Source of the DNA: an uncultured Eubacteriales bacterium
GTDB taxonomy: Bacteria; Bacillota; Clostridia; Oscillospirales; CAG-382
Reading direction: 5' to 3'
Assembly (NCBI GenBank): GCA_934444485.1
Contig: CAKSCN010000070.1
Location: 1-11,976 of the forward strand
Length of the DNA stretch: 11,976 nucleotides
Position numbers and translations under genes: made by a program. The notes beneath the pieces were generated by a model. It saw only the letters and a program-made list of their open reading frames with translations. It did not search any database and was not told the origin of the DNA. Numbering within the stretch: the first letter of the stretch is position 1; each line of letters begins with the position of its first letter. Positions 1-6,463 of the stretch are shown piece by piece.

Positions 1-1915
1 TAAACGGTACTTCTTTTTTTGTACCTCTGACAAAGTATTCTCCATCGTAATAGTCCGGTATCTCCTTTACGGAGTTTTCCTCACCCTCGTTGAAAACGAT
101 AACGCCGACGTCGGGAAGGTTTGTCGCATACTTCCATATCTTCGCACCTGTGGCATTGTCGCTGTAATAAAGCGTCCATTTTTCGGACTCTGCACCGTTC
201 TCGGGAGAGCCGTAGAAGGTGGGCTTTGCGTCGCCGAGATTTCCCGTGTACGCCGAGTAATCCACACCGGCGGTGAGTGTAAGCGCAGGTGAATTTGCGG
301 TCTCACGTCTCCAAAGGCCGCCTCTTTCAAAGAGGACAAGCGTATCTCCCTCGACGTAGTTTTTATCTCTCGAAACAGCGCTTGCTTTTGAAAGACTTCT
401 CCATGCCGTTTCGGGAGAGAGTCCGTCGGCGGTATCGTCTCCGTTCGGGGAAACATAGAACGTAACCGCATAGTCGCTCGGGTTGAGTGCGGACGGAGTG
501 CTTCTTATTTCGCCGATTCTCTTTTCTCTCAGTGCGAGCGATTCTTCGACGATGTACTCTCCGCTTCTGCCGCTTATTTTAACCTCGCCTATCTCGCCTG
601 CCGCATATCCGCCCTCTGCAATGTAGCGAACCTCGTATATGCCGGGCTTCAGTCCCTCGACAGTGGTGCCGACAGCTGCAGTAAAGCTTTCTTCGCCTTG
701 GAGTCTGTACTCAATCAATCTGCTTGTACCCGTAAGACTGCCGTCGCTTGCGTCGGGACTGCTTGCCGTGATAGACGAAACGTATATCGGGAAAGGCTTA
801 TTCACTCTGTCGATAAAATGAACTGTGGAGGTCTCACGGTTCACCTCAACGACTTCGTCCGTGAAGAACGACGCTCCCTCGTCTATTGCGTCGCAGATAC
901 CGACGTAGCCGTCGTCGGCTTTGAGGCGAAATCTTCCGAGTCCTTCAACGGTGGCTTTGCCGTTTCCGCTTGCGAGAATTACATTTGTTCCCATATCAGG
1001 CTCAGCCGTCTTTCCGGAAAAGCTGTATGCTCCGCCGCCGTTCACGGCAATATTTATTCCGCCGGCTATTTTTTCTATGTAGTTTATGTTGAATTTCTGA
1101 ACAATGCCGGTGTTGAGTGTGACATTGATGCTTCCGCCTATTGTTCCGCTCATATAGACGCCGTTCACCTTTGCGATGTCGTTTCCGAGGTTAATTGACC
1201 CCGGAAGATACTCGGCGGAGTTTATTACGAGGTTTACGTCCCCGGAAACGCCCCGTGTCTTAGTTGCGGCATGGATCGTCGAAAACTTTCCGCTGTTTAT
1301 CTCGATGTAGGTATCGCCGTCAATCGCCGCACTTTCCGCACCGCCTCGGATGACAAGGTACTGCGTTGTTGCAGCGTACTCTCCGTCAACAAGGCGGTTT
1401 TGATCCTCCGGCGTACCCATAAGAACCTCAACGCCCTCTCCGAATATCATTTTGTGACCGTTGCCGTGCATGAAGGTATTCTGCCTTGAAACAAAGGTGA
1501 TGTTTTCGTAGCGCACATCGCCTCTCTGGTGAAACTGCGCCGTGAGAACAAGCTTTGCACCGTTTGTTTCGGCGTAATCGGTGTCTCCGTATTTGCTCGT
1601 GAACACTACCGTTCCGTTATACTGCTTCGCCGCAACTCTTCTTGTGTAATCGTAAAACTGCGTTCTTCCGGATACGACTATAGTGCCGCCGTCACTGTCC
1701 GTGAAATAACCGTAGGCTTCCGCAATACTCGTAAACGGGAATTCGGCGCTCATACCCTGCTCCGACGTTTCCTCACCCGTCACTGTATATGAGCCGTCAA
1801 GGAAAACGACGTCCGAGGTCTCCGTTTCATCGGCTGCGTATACGGCAAAAAGCGACAGGAGAACCGCAATTACCGCCGCAAGAACCGCCGTGTACACCAT
1901 GTTTTTGTTACGCAT
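1..1915 (-). CDS. Exported beta-helix (pectate-lyase-like) surface protein, C-terminus outside the window
   Basis: The frame is open from an ATG at 1915 to the window edge (638 codons, no stop). The start follows a GGAGG ribosome binding site at a good distance. Residues 1-28 form a signal peptide: basic start, a long Ala/Val/Leu core and a probable cut after VYA. Residues 35-350 are rich in short beta-strand and Gly/Asn turns with no recognised catalytic motif. Residues 365-450 look like a small Ig/FN3-like beta-sandwich (GLKPGIYEVRYIAEGG). From residue 486, FYVSPNGDDTADGLSPETAW matches the usual beginning of secreted right-handed beta-helix domains (DUF1565/pectate-lyase-like), which bind or cleave polysaccharides at the cell surface. 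The helix itself and any active site lie mostly outside the window, so enzyme activity is inferred only. It could equally be a non-catalytic adhesin. A promoter candidate lies in the 119-bp gap before it. Confidence 0.8.
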   Translation of the reverse strand, partial: MRNKNMVYTAVLAAVIAVLLSLFAVYAADETETSDVVFLDGSYTVTGEETSEQGMSAEFPFTSIAEAYGYFTDSDGGTIVVSGRTQFYDYTRRVAAKQYNGTVVFTSKYGDTDYAETNGAKLVLTAQFHQRGDVRYENITFVSRQNTFMHGNGHKMIFGEGVEVLMGTPEDQNRLVDGEYAATTQYLVIRGGAESAAIDGDTYIEINSGKFSTIHAATKTRGVSGDVNLVINSAEYLPGSINLGNDIAKVNGVYMSGTIGGSINVTLNTGIVQKFNINYIEKIAGGINIAVNGGGAYSFSGKTAEPDMGTNVILASGNGKATVEGLGRFRLKADDGYVGICDAIDEGASFFTDEVVEVNRETSTVHFIDRVNKPFPIYVSSITASSPDASDGSLTGTSRLIEYRLQGEESFTAAVGTTVEGLKPGIYEVRYIAEGGYAAGEIGEVKISGRSGEYIVEESLALREKRIGEIRSTPSALNPSDYAVTFYVSPNGDDTADGLSPETAWRSLSKASAVSRDKNYVEGDTLVLFERGGLWRRETANSPALTLTAGVDYSAYTGNLGDAKPTFYGSPENGAESEKWTLYYSDNATGAKIWKYATNLPDVGVIVFNEGEENSVKEIPDYYDGEYFVRGTKKEVPF

Positions 1916-1967
1916 ACAAAACCTCCGTGATTTAATATTCAAACACAGAGGTAAATATACCACCATT

Positions 1968-1996
1968 TTAAAAACAGTGATACTACTTATTGTAAA
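1968..1996 (-). promoter_or_regulatory. Possible sigma-A promoter for the beta-helix protein gene
   Basis: On the minus strand TTTACA (1991-1996) stands 17 nt before TTTTAA (1968-1973), in the AT-rich gap between the M50 protease gene and the exported protein gene. The -10 box is poor. No clear terminator was seen behind the protease gene, so readthrough from upstream is also possible. Confidence 0.3.
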
Positions 1997-2034
1997 CTTT
2001 CATATTTATACACAATATGCGGTATTTTTTTCGT

Positions 2035-2670
2035 TCACGTCCCCACGCCGCACTTTTCTTTTACGTACACTGCAATAAGCATATATGCACACACAAACGC
2101 CGCCGACACGTTTCCTCCGCTGACAACGACCGCCCCGACCGCCGCCGTAACGAGAACCCCCATGGCGGCATATGTAAGCGTGAGGTAAACCGACGACGCA
2201 AGCGTATAATCGAGGAGCATGAACAGAATATCCTCGGCAATTCTTCCTCCGTCAAGCCCTCTTGCAGGGATAACATTGACTGCGGCAAGTACAAGATTTG
2301 CGGCGGCAAAGAATTTGAGATGCACGCCGGCTGCGGCAAAGAACACGAGGAAAAGCAAAAGGTTTACGGCGATTCCGGCGGAGGATATCACAAGGTCCTT
2401 TGCGTATGAGGAAATGCCGCCCTTTATTCGTATCTCCGCACCGAACGGATATATGTTTACGGCGTCTATTTTCTCACGGCAAAGAAGCGCCGCCGCAATG
2501 TGAGCGGTTTCATGGAGAAGCGCCGCCGAGAGGCACAGAAGCGTCCACACCGAGAAATCTGCCGCAAAAAAAGCGAGAAGTGCCGCCAAGGCAAAAACGC
2601 TCACACGAACCGTTGGCGTACCCTTACGGCGTGAGAAAATCTTTATCATTCCGAAAAGCTCATCCGCCAT
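2035..2670 (-). CDS. M50 (site-2) intramembrane zinc metalloprotease, SpoIVFB-like
   Basis: This is a 211-residue polytopic membrane protein. HETAH at residues 53-57 is the zinc-binding HExxH motif, inside a hydrophobic segment. The third metal ligand is in NVIPARGLDGG (Asp140), the LDG motif of the M50 family. A PFG motif at 75-77 and the compact size fit the SpoIVFB branch, whose founding member cleaves pro-sigma-K in the forespore outer membrane; other relatives serve vegetative stress responses. All catalytic residues are present, so it should be active. A GTG at 2679 would add three residues, but the AGGAGAGG site abuts it directly and sits about 9 nt before the ATG at 2670, so the ATG was chosen. 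The gene overlaps the preceding small membrane protein gene by 11 nt, which suggests translational coupling. A sporulation role is not shown by this window. Confidence 0.88.
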   Translation of the reverse strand: MADELFGMIKIFSRRKGTPTVRVSVFALAALLAFFAADFSVWTLLCLSAALLHETAHIAAALLCREKIDAVNIYPFGAEIRIKGGISSYAKDLVISSAGIAVNLLLFLVFFAAAGVHLKFFAAANLVLAAVNVIPARGLDGGRIAEDILFMLLDYTLASSVYLTLTYAAMGVLVTAAVGAVVVSGGNVSAAFVCAYMLIAVYVKEKCGVGT

Positions 2671-2857
2671 AATCAGCACCCTCTCCTATCGTTAAATTGC
2701 GTGCAAGGTCTCCGAGTGTGATATTGCTCACATACTCTGCACCGAAATTTCCGACCTTTGCGTCGGCATTGTATTTTAAGTATATCACGGTTGCGGCACA
2801 AGCGGCGGCGCACAGCACGAGAAGCACCTGAGCGGCGGTAAGTCTAAAGTTTTTCAT
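2660..2857 (-). CDS. Small single-span membrane protein (65 aa) coupled to the M50 protease
   Basis: The product has a short basic N-terminus (MKNFR), one hydrophobic segment at residues 7-27 (AAQVLLVLCAAACAATVIYL) and about 38 residues outside the membrane, ending in an acidic, Gly-rich tail. I recognise no family. The ATG follows GAAAGGGA. The stop overlaps the protease start, so the two are very likely made together. In the spoIVF locus the protease is likewise preceded by a membrane partner (SpoIVFA), but that protein is far longer and has an M23-like domain that is absent here. Possible roles are regulator, anchor or substrate of the protease; all are inference. A TATACT box at 2891-2896 could be its -10 element, but no matching -35 was found. 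Confidence 0.7.
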   Translation of the reverse strand: MKNFRLTAAQVLLVLCAAACAATVIYLKYNADAKVGNFGAEYVSNITLGDLARNLTIGEGADYGG

Positions 2858-2907
2858 GCGGCTATCCCTTTCGTCAATACGTAACGGTACAGTATATGAC
2901 GTAAAAT

Positions 2908-2942
2908 AAAAAAACAGACCGAAAGCCGAAGCAGACGGTCTG
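2908..2942 (-). terminator. Rho-independent terminator behind the ygjV-type gene
   Basis: On the minus strand CAGACCG (2936-2942) pairs with CGGTCTG (2915-2921). The loop holds an inner GC-TTCG-GC mini-hairpin, the very stable UUCG tetraloop. Seven T follow (2908-2914). It begins 9 nt after the stop at 2951 and closes the sialidase-like/YgjV operon. Confidence 0.88.
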
Positions 2943-2950
2943 AATTGTCA

Positions 2951-3511
2951 TTATGCTTTGTTTTCCGCTTTTACCTGCGCAAAGTGCTGTCTTGCAAAAG
3001 ATATTGCAATGGAGATTATTGCGACGGATTCGTTCACGATACCTATCCACGAGCCGACGTAAACGTCATAGATTATGAAGCAAATCGACACCGGAACAGA
3101 AATCATCTTGGTAAGTCTCGGACTTTTTACCCAGAGGGAAATTGTGACGAAGGTCGAAGCGAATATCGGAAGTAGTCTCACCGCCACCTCCCATGCCTCA
3201 CCGCCGGACTTCCATCTGAAAGCGGAAAGAGTCCAGTTTACGAGTATGAAGAGGATCGGGAAAACAACTGACCTTGCCCACTTTTTCTTTTCACTGTTTA
3301 CAAAGACAATCTCTCTGAATATGCCGACAAAGTTCGGTATTGCGCCCTCGTAGGCTCCGAGGATAACGTAGTGAAGCACCCAGCAGACATCGGCGCAGAG
3401 CTTTCCGGTAAGGAGTTTTTTGCGGTCGGTCTGCTGATAGAGTGCGAACAGGAAGAACATTCCGAGAAGACCGAACGCCTGCGTAACCGCAATTTTCAGG
3501 ATTTCATTCAT
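2951..3511 (-). CDS. YgjV-family inner-membrane protein
   Basis: This 186-residue protein has about seven hydrophobic helices (roughly 7-25, 38-54, 56-71, 80-97, 110-128, 134-150, 152-172) and no signal peptide. The stretch LHYVILGAYEGAIPNFVGI resembles the conserved core of the YgjV membrane family, whose function is unknown. The first three helices and the last three look like copies of each other, giving a 3+1+3 plan like that of SWEET/PQ-loop transporters. That resemblance is my inference. The gene starts 19 nt after the sialidase-like gene stop, with AAAGG upstream, and ends just before a strong terminator, so it is the second gene of that operon. A transport role linked to the enzyme's substrate is plausible but unproven. 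Confidence 0.75.
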   Translation of the reverse strand: MNEILKIAVTQAFGLLGMFFLFALYQQTDRKKLLTGKLCADVCWVLHYVILGAYEGAIPNFVGIFREIVFVNSEKKKWARSVVFPILFILVNWTLSAFRWKSGGEAWEVAVRLLPIFASTFVTISLWVKSPRLTKMISVPVSICFIIYDVYVGSWIGIVNESVAIISIAISFARQHFAQVKAENKA

Positions 3512-3530
3512 TTCACAGATGCCTTTCGGT

Positions 3531-4673
3531 TCAATCGCAAAGTGCGTCGAGAGGAATTATCGTCATTGCGCAGTCTTCCTTGCCCTGCGAATAGATAATG
3601 TAGAGGTTTCCGTTAAGCTCGAGAGTCTTCGGGTATGCGAGCTGCGTTTCGTGACCTTTATCGTTTTCAAAGAGTCTTATTCTCGGGAAGGACGCATGGC
3701 GAACCTTGTATACGCTTGTGAAGAGAGTTTCGCCGGGCTTTGTGAGAGCTATTTCGAGAAGGCGTCTGCCCTCTTCAAGGCTGTTGAACACAACAAAGCT
3801 TCTTCCGTCGGAGAGGCGTCCGCCGACAGGCTGGCTCTCGCAAAGGGGAAGATTCGAGAGCTTGAGAGTCGTCCATGTGCGGCCGCCGTCAAAGCTTTCT
3901 GCGGTCGGAGCGGTTTCCATCTTATAATTCTCGAGTTTTCTCATGGGATGCCATCCGTTATATGTACGGCAGATAACTCTGAAATGATTATGTCCGTAGT
4001 AAACCGTTGCGGATTCGGGGAAAAGAAGTATGAGTTCCTTGGGACGGGGAACGACAACCTTATCCCAGTTGAGGAAATCCTCTCCGTGGCTTATAATAAC
4101 CGCCGCATCATCCCAGTGATTTTCGCCGCCGATGACATAGTCGCCGTCCTCGTTCTTCTGCGGAGCGGAAAATGGTACAAAGTCCTGTATTGCGTGACCG
4201 GGCTTATGCTCCCATTCCTCGGTTTCATCGTTGTAGATGTATATCTCGGTTACGGGGTGATGATCCTTATCCCAGCAGACAAAGAAGCCGTAGAGAACGC
4301 CGTTGTGGTCACAGATAAGAGGGTGGTTGTGTGACTCGGAACCTGCGGAGGGTGCCGCCGCCCATGTTTTAGGCTCGCTCCAGTGGAGTCCGTCGTCGGA
4401 AACCGCACCTCTTACGAGCTCGTTCCAGTCTCCCGTTTCTCTTGTTTTGTGGTTTGCCCAGCCGGCGAAAAACTTGCCCTTATGAAAAGCTATCGTCGCT
4501 TCGTGAAGGTAGTAGTATCCGCCCTCCTTGGCTTCGGTAACTTTCACGGTGGTGAAGACCTTGGGTTCTTTCATTTCCTCGTGCGACGGGAACGGCACAT
4601 TAGGATCCCATACCGGTTCAAGCGTCTTATCTGCGGCAATTTCAGTTGATCTGAATATCTTATTCTCTTCCAT
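3531..4673 (-). CDS. Sialidase-superfamily (Asp-box beta-propeller) protein, probably a cytoplasmic glycosidase
   Basis: The 380-residue product carries two clear Asp-box (BNR) motifs, SDDGLHW at 92-98 and SFDGGRTW at 260-267, with a degenerate one near 195-203 (SHGEDFLNW). These mark the beta-hairpin turns of six-bladed sialidase-fold propellers. Its length suits a single catalytic domain. The typical N-terminal RIP/Arg motif of true GH33 sialidases is not evident, so sialic acid as substrate is uncertain. There is no signal peptide, which points to intracellular action on an imported sugar. The start was set at 4673 because AAAGGAG lies 9 nt upstream. An upstream in-frame ATG at 4700 would add nine residues but overlaps that site. 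It is the first gene of an operon with the YgjV-type gene, driven by a near-consensus promoter opposite an IclR regulator gene. Confidence 0.8.
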   Translation of the reverse strand: MEENKIFRSTEIAADKTLEPVWDPNVPFPSHEEMKEPKVFTTVKVTEAKEGGYYYLHEATIAFHKGKFFAGWANHKTRETGDWNELVRGAVSDDGLHWSEPKTWAAAPSAGSESHNHPLICDHNGVLYGFFVCWDKDHHPVTEIYIYNDETEEWEHKPGHAIQDFVPFSAPQKNEDGDYVIGGENHWDDAAVIISHGEDFLNWDKVVVPRPKELILLFPESATVYYGHNHFRVICRTYNGWHPMRKLENYKMETAPTAESFDGGRTWTTLKLSNLPLCESQPVGGRLSDGRSFVVFNSLEEGRRLLEIALTKPGETLFTSVYKVRHASFPRIRLFENDKGHETQLAYPKTLELNGNLYIIYSQGKEDCAMTIIPLDALCD

Positions 4674-4715
4674 GTGTATCAAACTCCTTTTGAAATGCAT
4701 ATTTCATTTTTTATG

Positions 4716-4744
4716 ATTATACCATACAGAATTACGAAAGTCAA
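4716..4744 (-). promoter_or_regulatory. Strong sigma-A promoter of the sialidase-like operon
   Basis: On the minus strand TTGACT (4739-4744), a 17-nt spacer and a perfect TATAAT (4716-4721) preceded by TGG, an extended -10. The predicted transcript start gives a leader of about 35 nt. Its -35 box faces that of the divergent iclR promoter, with about 31 bp between them. Confidence 0.88.
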
Positions 4745-4787
4745 GTACTTTTCAAAAAAATTGATAAAAAAGAGGTTGATATGTCAA
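4741..4787. promoter_or_regulatory. Candidate operator region for the IclR regulator
   Basis: Between and over the two divergent -35 boxes there are five TCAA/TTGA half-sites: TCAA at 4741 and 4752, TTGA at 4761 and 4776, TCAA at 4784. They form two short inverted repeats, TCAA-5-TTGA (4752-4764) and TTGA-4-TCAA (4776-4787). IclR proteins bind inverted repeats near their own promoters as dimers or tetramers. The region is AT-rich and two half-sites coincide with -35 boxes, so chance is a real alternative. Confidence 0.35.
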
Positions 4788-4804
4788 AAAGTCTATGGTA
4801 AAAT
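4776..4804 (+). promoter_or_regulatory. Sigma-A promoter of the iclR-type gene
   Basis: TTGATA (4776-4781), a 17-nt spacer and TAAAAT (4799-4804) preceded by TGG, an extended -10. The last six spacer bases plus the TA of the -10 (CTATGGTA) resemble those of the opposing promoter (TGTATGGTA). Transcription should start near 4811, about 30 nt before the TTG start. Confidence 0.82.
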
Positions 4805-4841
4805 AAGGTTGGTGATAATTTAAGGAAGCGGAGGAATCGCA

Positions 4842-5615
4842 TTGGAGACAAACGGAAACATAAAGGTACTCGAAAAGGCTCTTGCCGTTCTTGATGTAGT
4901 AAAGGCGGCGGAACAGCCCACGGGAGTAAACGAAATAGCGAAGCTGTGCGGTTTGAGTGCGGCGACGACGTTCAGAATACTCAAGACATTCAAAAACAGC
5001 GGGTGGGTATATCAGGACGAAAACGAGAAATACACGGTAGGTCACAAGATATCGTATGTGACGGAGAAAAACAATTTTTACACGGCGCTCAAGGAGACGG
5101 CGTACTTCACGATGCGTGACCTGACGGCGCAGGAAAAGCAGGCGATGAACCTTGTCGTTCGTGAAGAGGACAAGTGCCGAATAATAGGTCAGTCACGCAC
5201 GACGAAGATTGTTGACTACACTCCCCCGGTCGGGACGCTTCTGCCGTTCCATGCGAGTGCCTGCGGAAAGGTATTGCTTGCATATGCGCCGGAGGCTATT
5301 CGGGACGCAATTCTCAGCTCGATAGATTACGTAAAGATGACGAAAAGCACGATAACCTCACGTGAAGATCTCGAAAATGAGCTTGAGAAGATAAGGACGC
5401 AGGGGTACGCCGTAGACGCTCACGAATCTCAGGAGGAGGGCTTCTGCATGGCGGTTCCGGTATTCGACCCGGACGGCGGCGTTCTGGCGGCTCTCTCGTT
5501 CTCGGGCTTCATCGGTCAGCGTGACGTTGACGAGGTTGACAGGTACGTAAAGCTGTTGAAGCAGGCGTCGGAAAAAATCACGGCGAATGTGTTCGGACTT
5601 CCGGAAAACAACTGA
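4842..5615 (+). CDS. IclR-family transcriptional regulator
   Basis: The 257-residue protein has the two IclR domains. An N-terminal winged helix-turn-helix spans about 8-72 (VNEIAKLCGLSAATTFRIL is the DNA-recognition part). A C-terminal effector-binding GAF-like domain spans about 85-250, with the family signatures FHASACGKVLLAY and GFCMAVPVFDPDGGVLAAL. The start is a TTG at 4842, six nt after GGAGGA; no ATG fits. IclR proteins repress or activate nearby catabolic genes in response to small organic acids or sugar acids. This one is transcribed divergently from the sialidase-like/YgjV operon across 168 bp, so it very likely controls that operon and itself. The effector is unknown. It is the only plus-strand gene in the window and ends at its own terminator. 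Confidence 0.93.
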   Translation: METNGNIKVLEKALAVLDVVKAAEQPTGVNEIAKLCGLSAATTFRILKTFKNSGWVYQDENEKYTVGHKISYVTEKNNFYTALKETAYFTMRDLTAQEKQAMNLVVREEDKCRIIGQSRTTKIVDYTPPVGTLLPFHASACGKVLLAYAPEAIRDAILSSIDYVKMTKSTITSREDLENELEKIRTQGYAVDAHESQEEGFCMAVPVFDPDGGVLAALSFSGFIGQRDVDEVDRYVKLLKQASEKITANVFGLPENN

Positions 5616-5625
5616 TAATGCGCTT

Positions 5626-5656
5626 GAACCGGCTCGGGTGGGTCGGTTCTTTTTTT
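5626..5656 (+). terminator. Rho-independent terminator of the iclR-type gene
   Basis: GAACCGGCTC (5626-5635) can pair with GGGTCGGTTC (5640-5649), allowing G-U pairs, over a 4-nt loop. Seven more T follow at 5650-5656. It lies 11 nt after the stop codon. Confidence 0.87.
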
Positions 5657-5698
5657 GTACAGGCACGTAACGGGTGATTCTCCGCAATTATGCAAGGT

Positions 5699-5735
5699 AA
5701 AAAATATGCCCCTCAACTCAAGGTCGGGGAGCATA
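5699..5735 (-). terminator. Rho-independent terminator of the zinc-ribbon protein gene
   Basis: On the minus strand TATG(CT)CCCC (5726-5735) pairs with GGGGCATA (5705-5712), with a 2-nt bulge, followed by six T (5699-5704). It lies 15 nt after the stop at 5751 and faces the iclR terminator, so the two convergent genes each have their own stop signal. Confidence 0.7.
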
Positions 5736-5750
5736 ACATTAGGGAAACGG

Positions 5751-6326
5751 TCAGTTTTTGAAGAGCTCGGCTCTTTTGCCGAAATATATGTAATTGCATA
5801 TGACAATTATGATTGTTGTGACAAGTCCGGAAAAAATTGAAACGGTAAACATATTTCTTCCGGCAATTACGGAGCCGGCAGCGACATATACAAAAGAAAG
5901 AACCCCGGAGGCTATGTACAGAATGTTGAGGAAAACAGGACCTTCGTGCTTAAATTTTGCAAGTTTCTGCCTTGTTACGACGCCCCAGACCGCACTGATC
6001 AGCAAAGCCGCCGCATATACCATATTCACCGGTTTCATCCCGGGGAAAACCGAATAAACCATATCGGCGGTTACCTCCCCATTCGACGTCATCAGGTAAA
6101 GTACTCCGCTGAATGTGAGTACCGCCACAAGCGCATTTCCAATCGCACCTGCAATCAGCGCAAAGTAGATGAGGAACTTATGCCACTTCATGGGATATGC
6201 AGGCGCAAAATCCGCATTCGGATATATGGGTGTATCGGTGCTTTCGGAAAGCGGCGCACCGCAATTTGCACAGAAACGCTGTGTTTCGTAATTCACCGGA
6301 GTTCCGCATTTAGGGCAATATTTCAT
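5751..6326 (-). CDS. Zinc-ribbon membrane protein of unknown function
   Basis: The 191-residue protein opens with a zinc ribbon, CPKCGT (Cys4, Cys7) and FCANCGA (Cys19, Cys22), the four zinc ligands. A Pro-rich linker (31-46) and about four hydrophobic helices follow (roughly 50-78, 100-117, 131-153, 162-182). This plan, a small cytoplasmic zinc finger fused to membrane helices, is common in Firmicutes and has no assigned role. The ATG follows GAAAGGA by 10 nt. The gene appears monocistronic: a hairpin separates it from murA upstream and a terminator follows it. No clear promoter was found, though a 12-bp palindrome lies 37 nt before the start. Confidence 0.82.
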   Translation of the reverse strand: MKYCPKCGTPVNYETQRFCANCGAPLSESTDTPIYPNADFAPAYPMKWHKFLIYFALIAGAIGNALVAVLTFSGVLYLMTSNGEVTADMVYSVFPGMKPVNMVYAAALLISAVWGVVTRQKLAKFKHEGPVFLNILYIASGVLSFVYVAAGSVIAGRNMFTVSIFSGLVTTIIIVICNYIYFGKRAELFKN

Positions 6327-6423
6327 GTTTTCTCAGTCCTTTCGTTTTTAAATACATACGCAAAGAAATTTCTTGCCGTTCCGATGTTTTACTCTTCGGA
6401 GTGCATCAGTGTATATCGAGCAA

Positions 6424-6447
6424 AGGACGCACCGAAAAGCACGTCCT
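6424..6447 (-). terminator. Hairpin behind murA, possible weak terminator
   Basis: The arms AGGACGTGC (6439-6447, minus strand) and GTGCGTCCT (6424-6432) form nine pairs, two of them G-U, over a 6-nt loop. Only TT and then GC follow the last paired T, so the U-tract is short. It sits 16 nt after the murA stop. It may terminate inefficiently or act as a 3' stabiliser. Confidence 0.5.
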
Positions 6448-6463
6448 CAAAAAACTTATTGTA

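Noticed and set aside
698..1792. Three plus-strand frames opposite the exported beta-helix protein gene
   Set aside because: They are short, Cys- and Arg-rich in a way typical of antisense frames, and lack ribosome sites. The minus-strand frame is continuous over 638 codons with a signal peptide.
2671..2679. GTG start of the M50 protease at 2679
   Set aside because: The ribosome site abuts this GTG with no spacing, while it stands at a normal distance from the ATG at 2670.
3519..4334. A 271-codon open frame on the plus strand opposite the sialidase-like gene
   Set aside because: It has no recognisable family or ribosome site and lies wholly antisense to a gene with Asp-box motifs, a promoter and a ribosome site. 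It is a by-product of the codon bias of the real gene.
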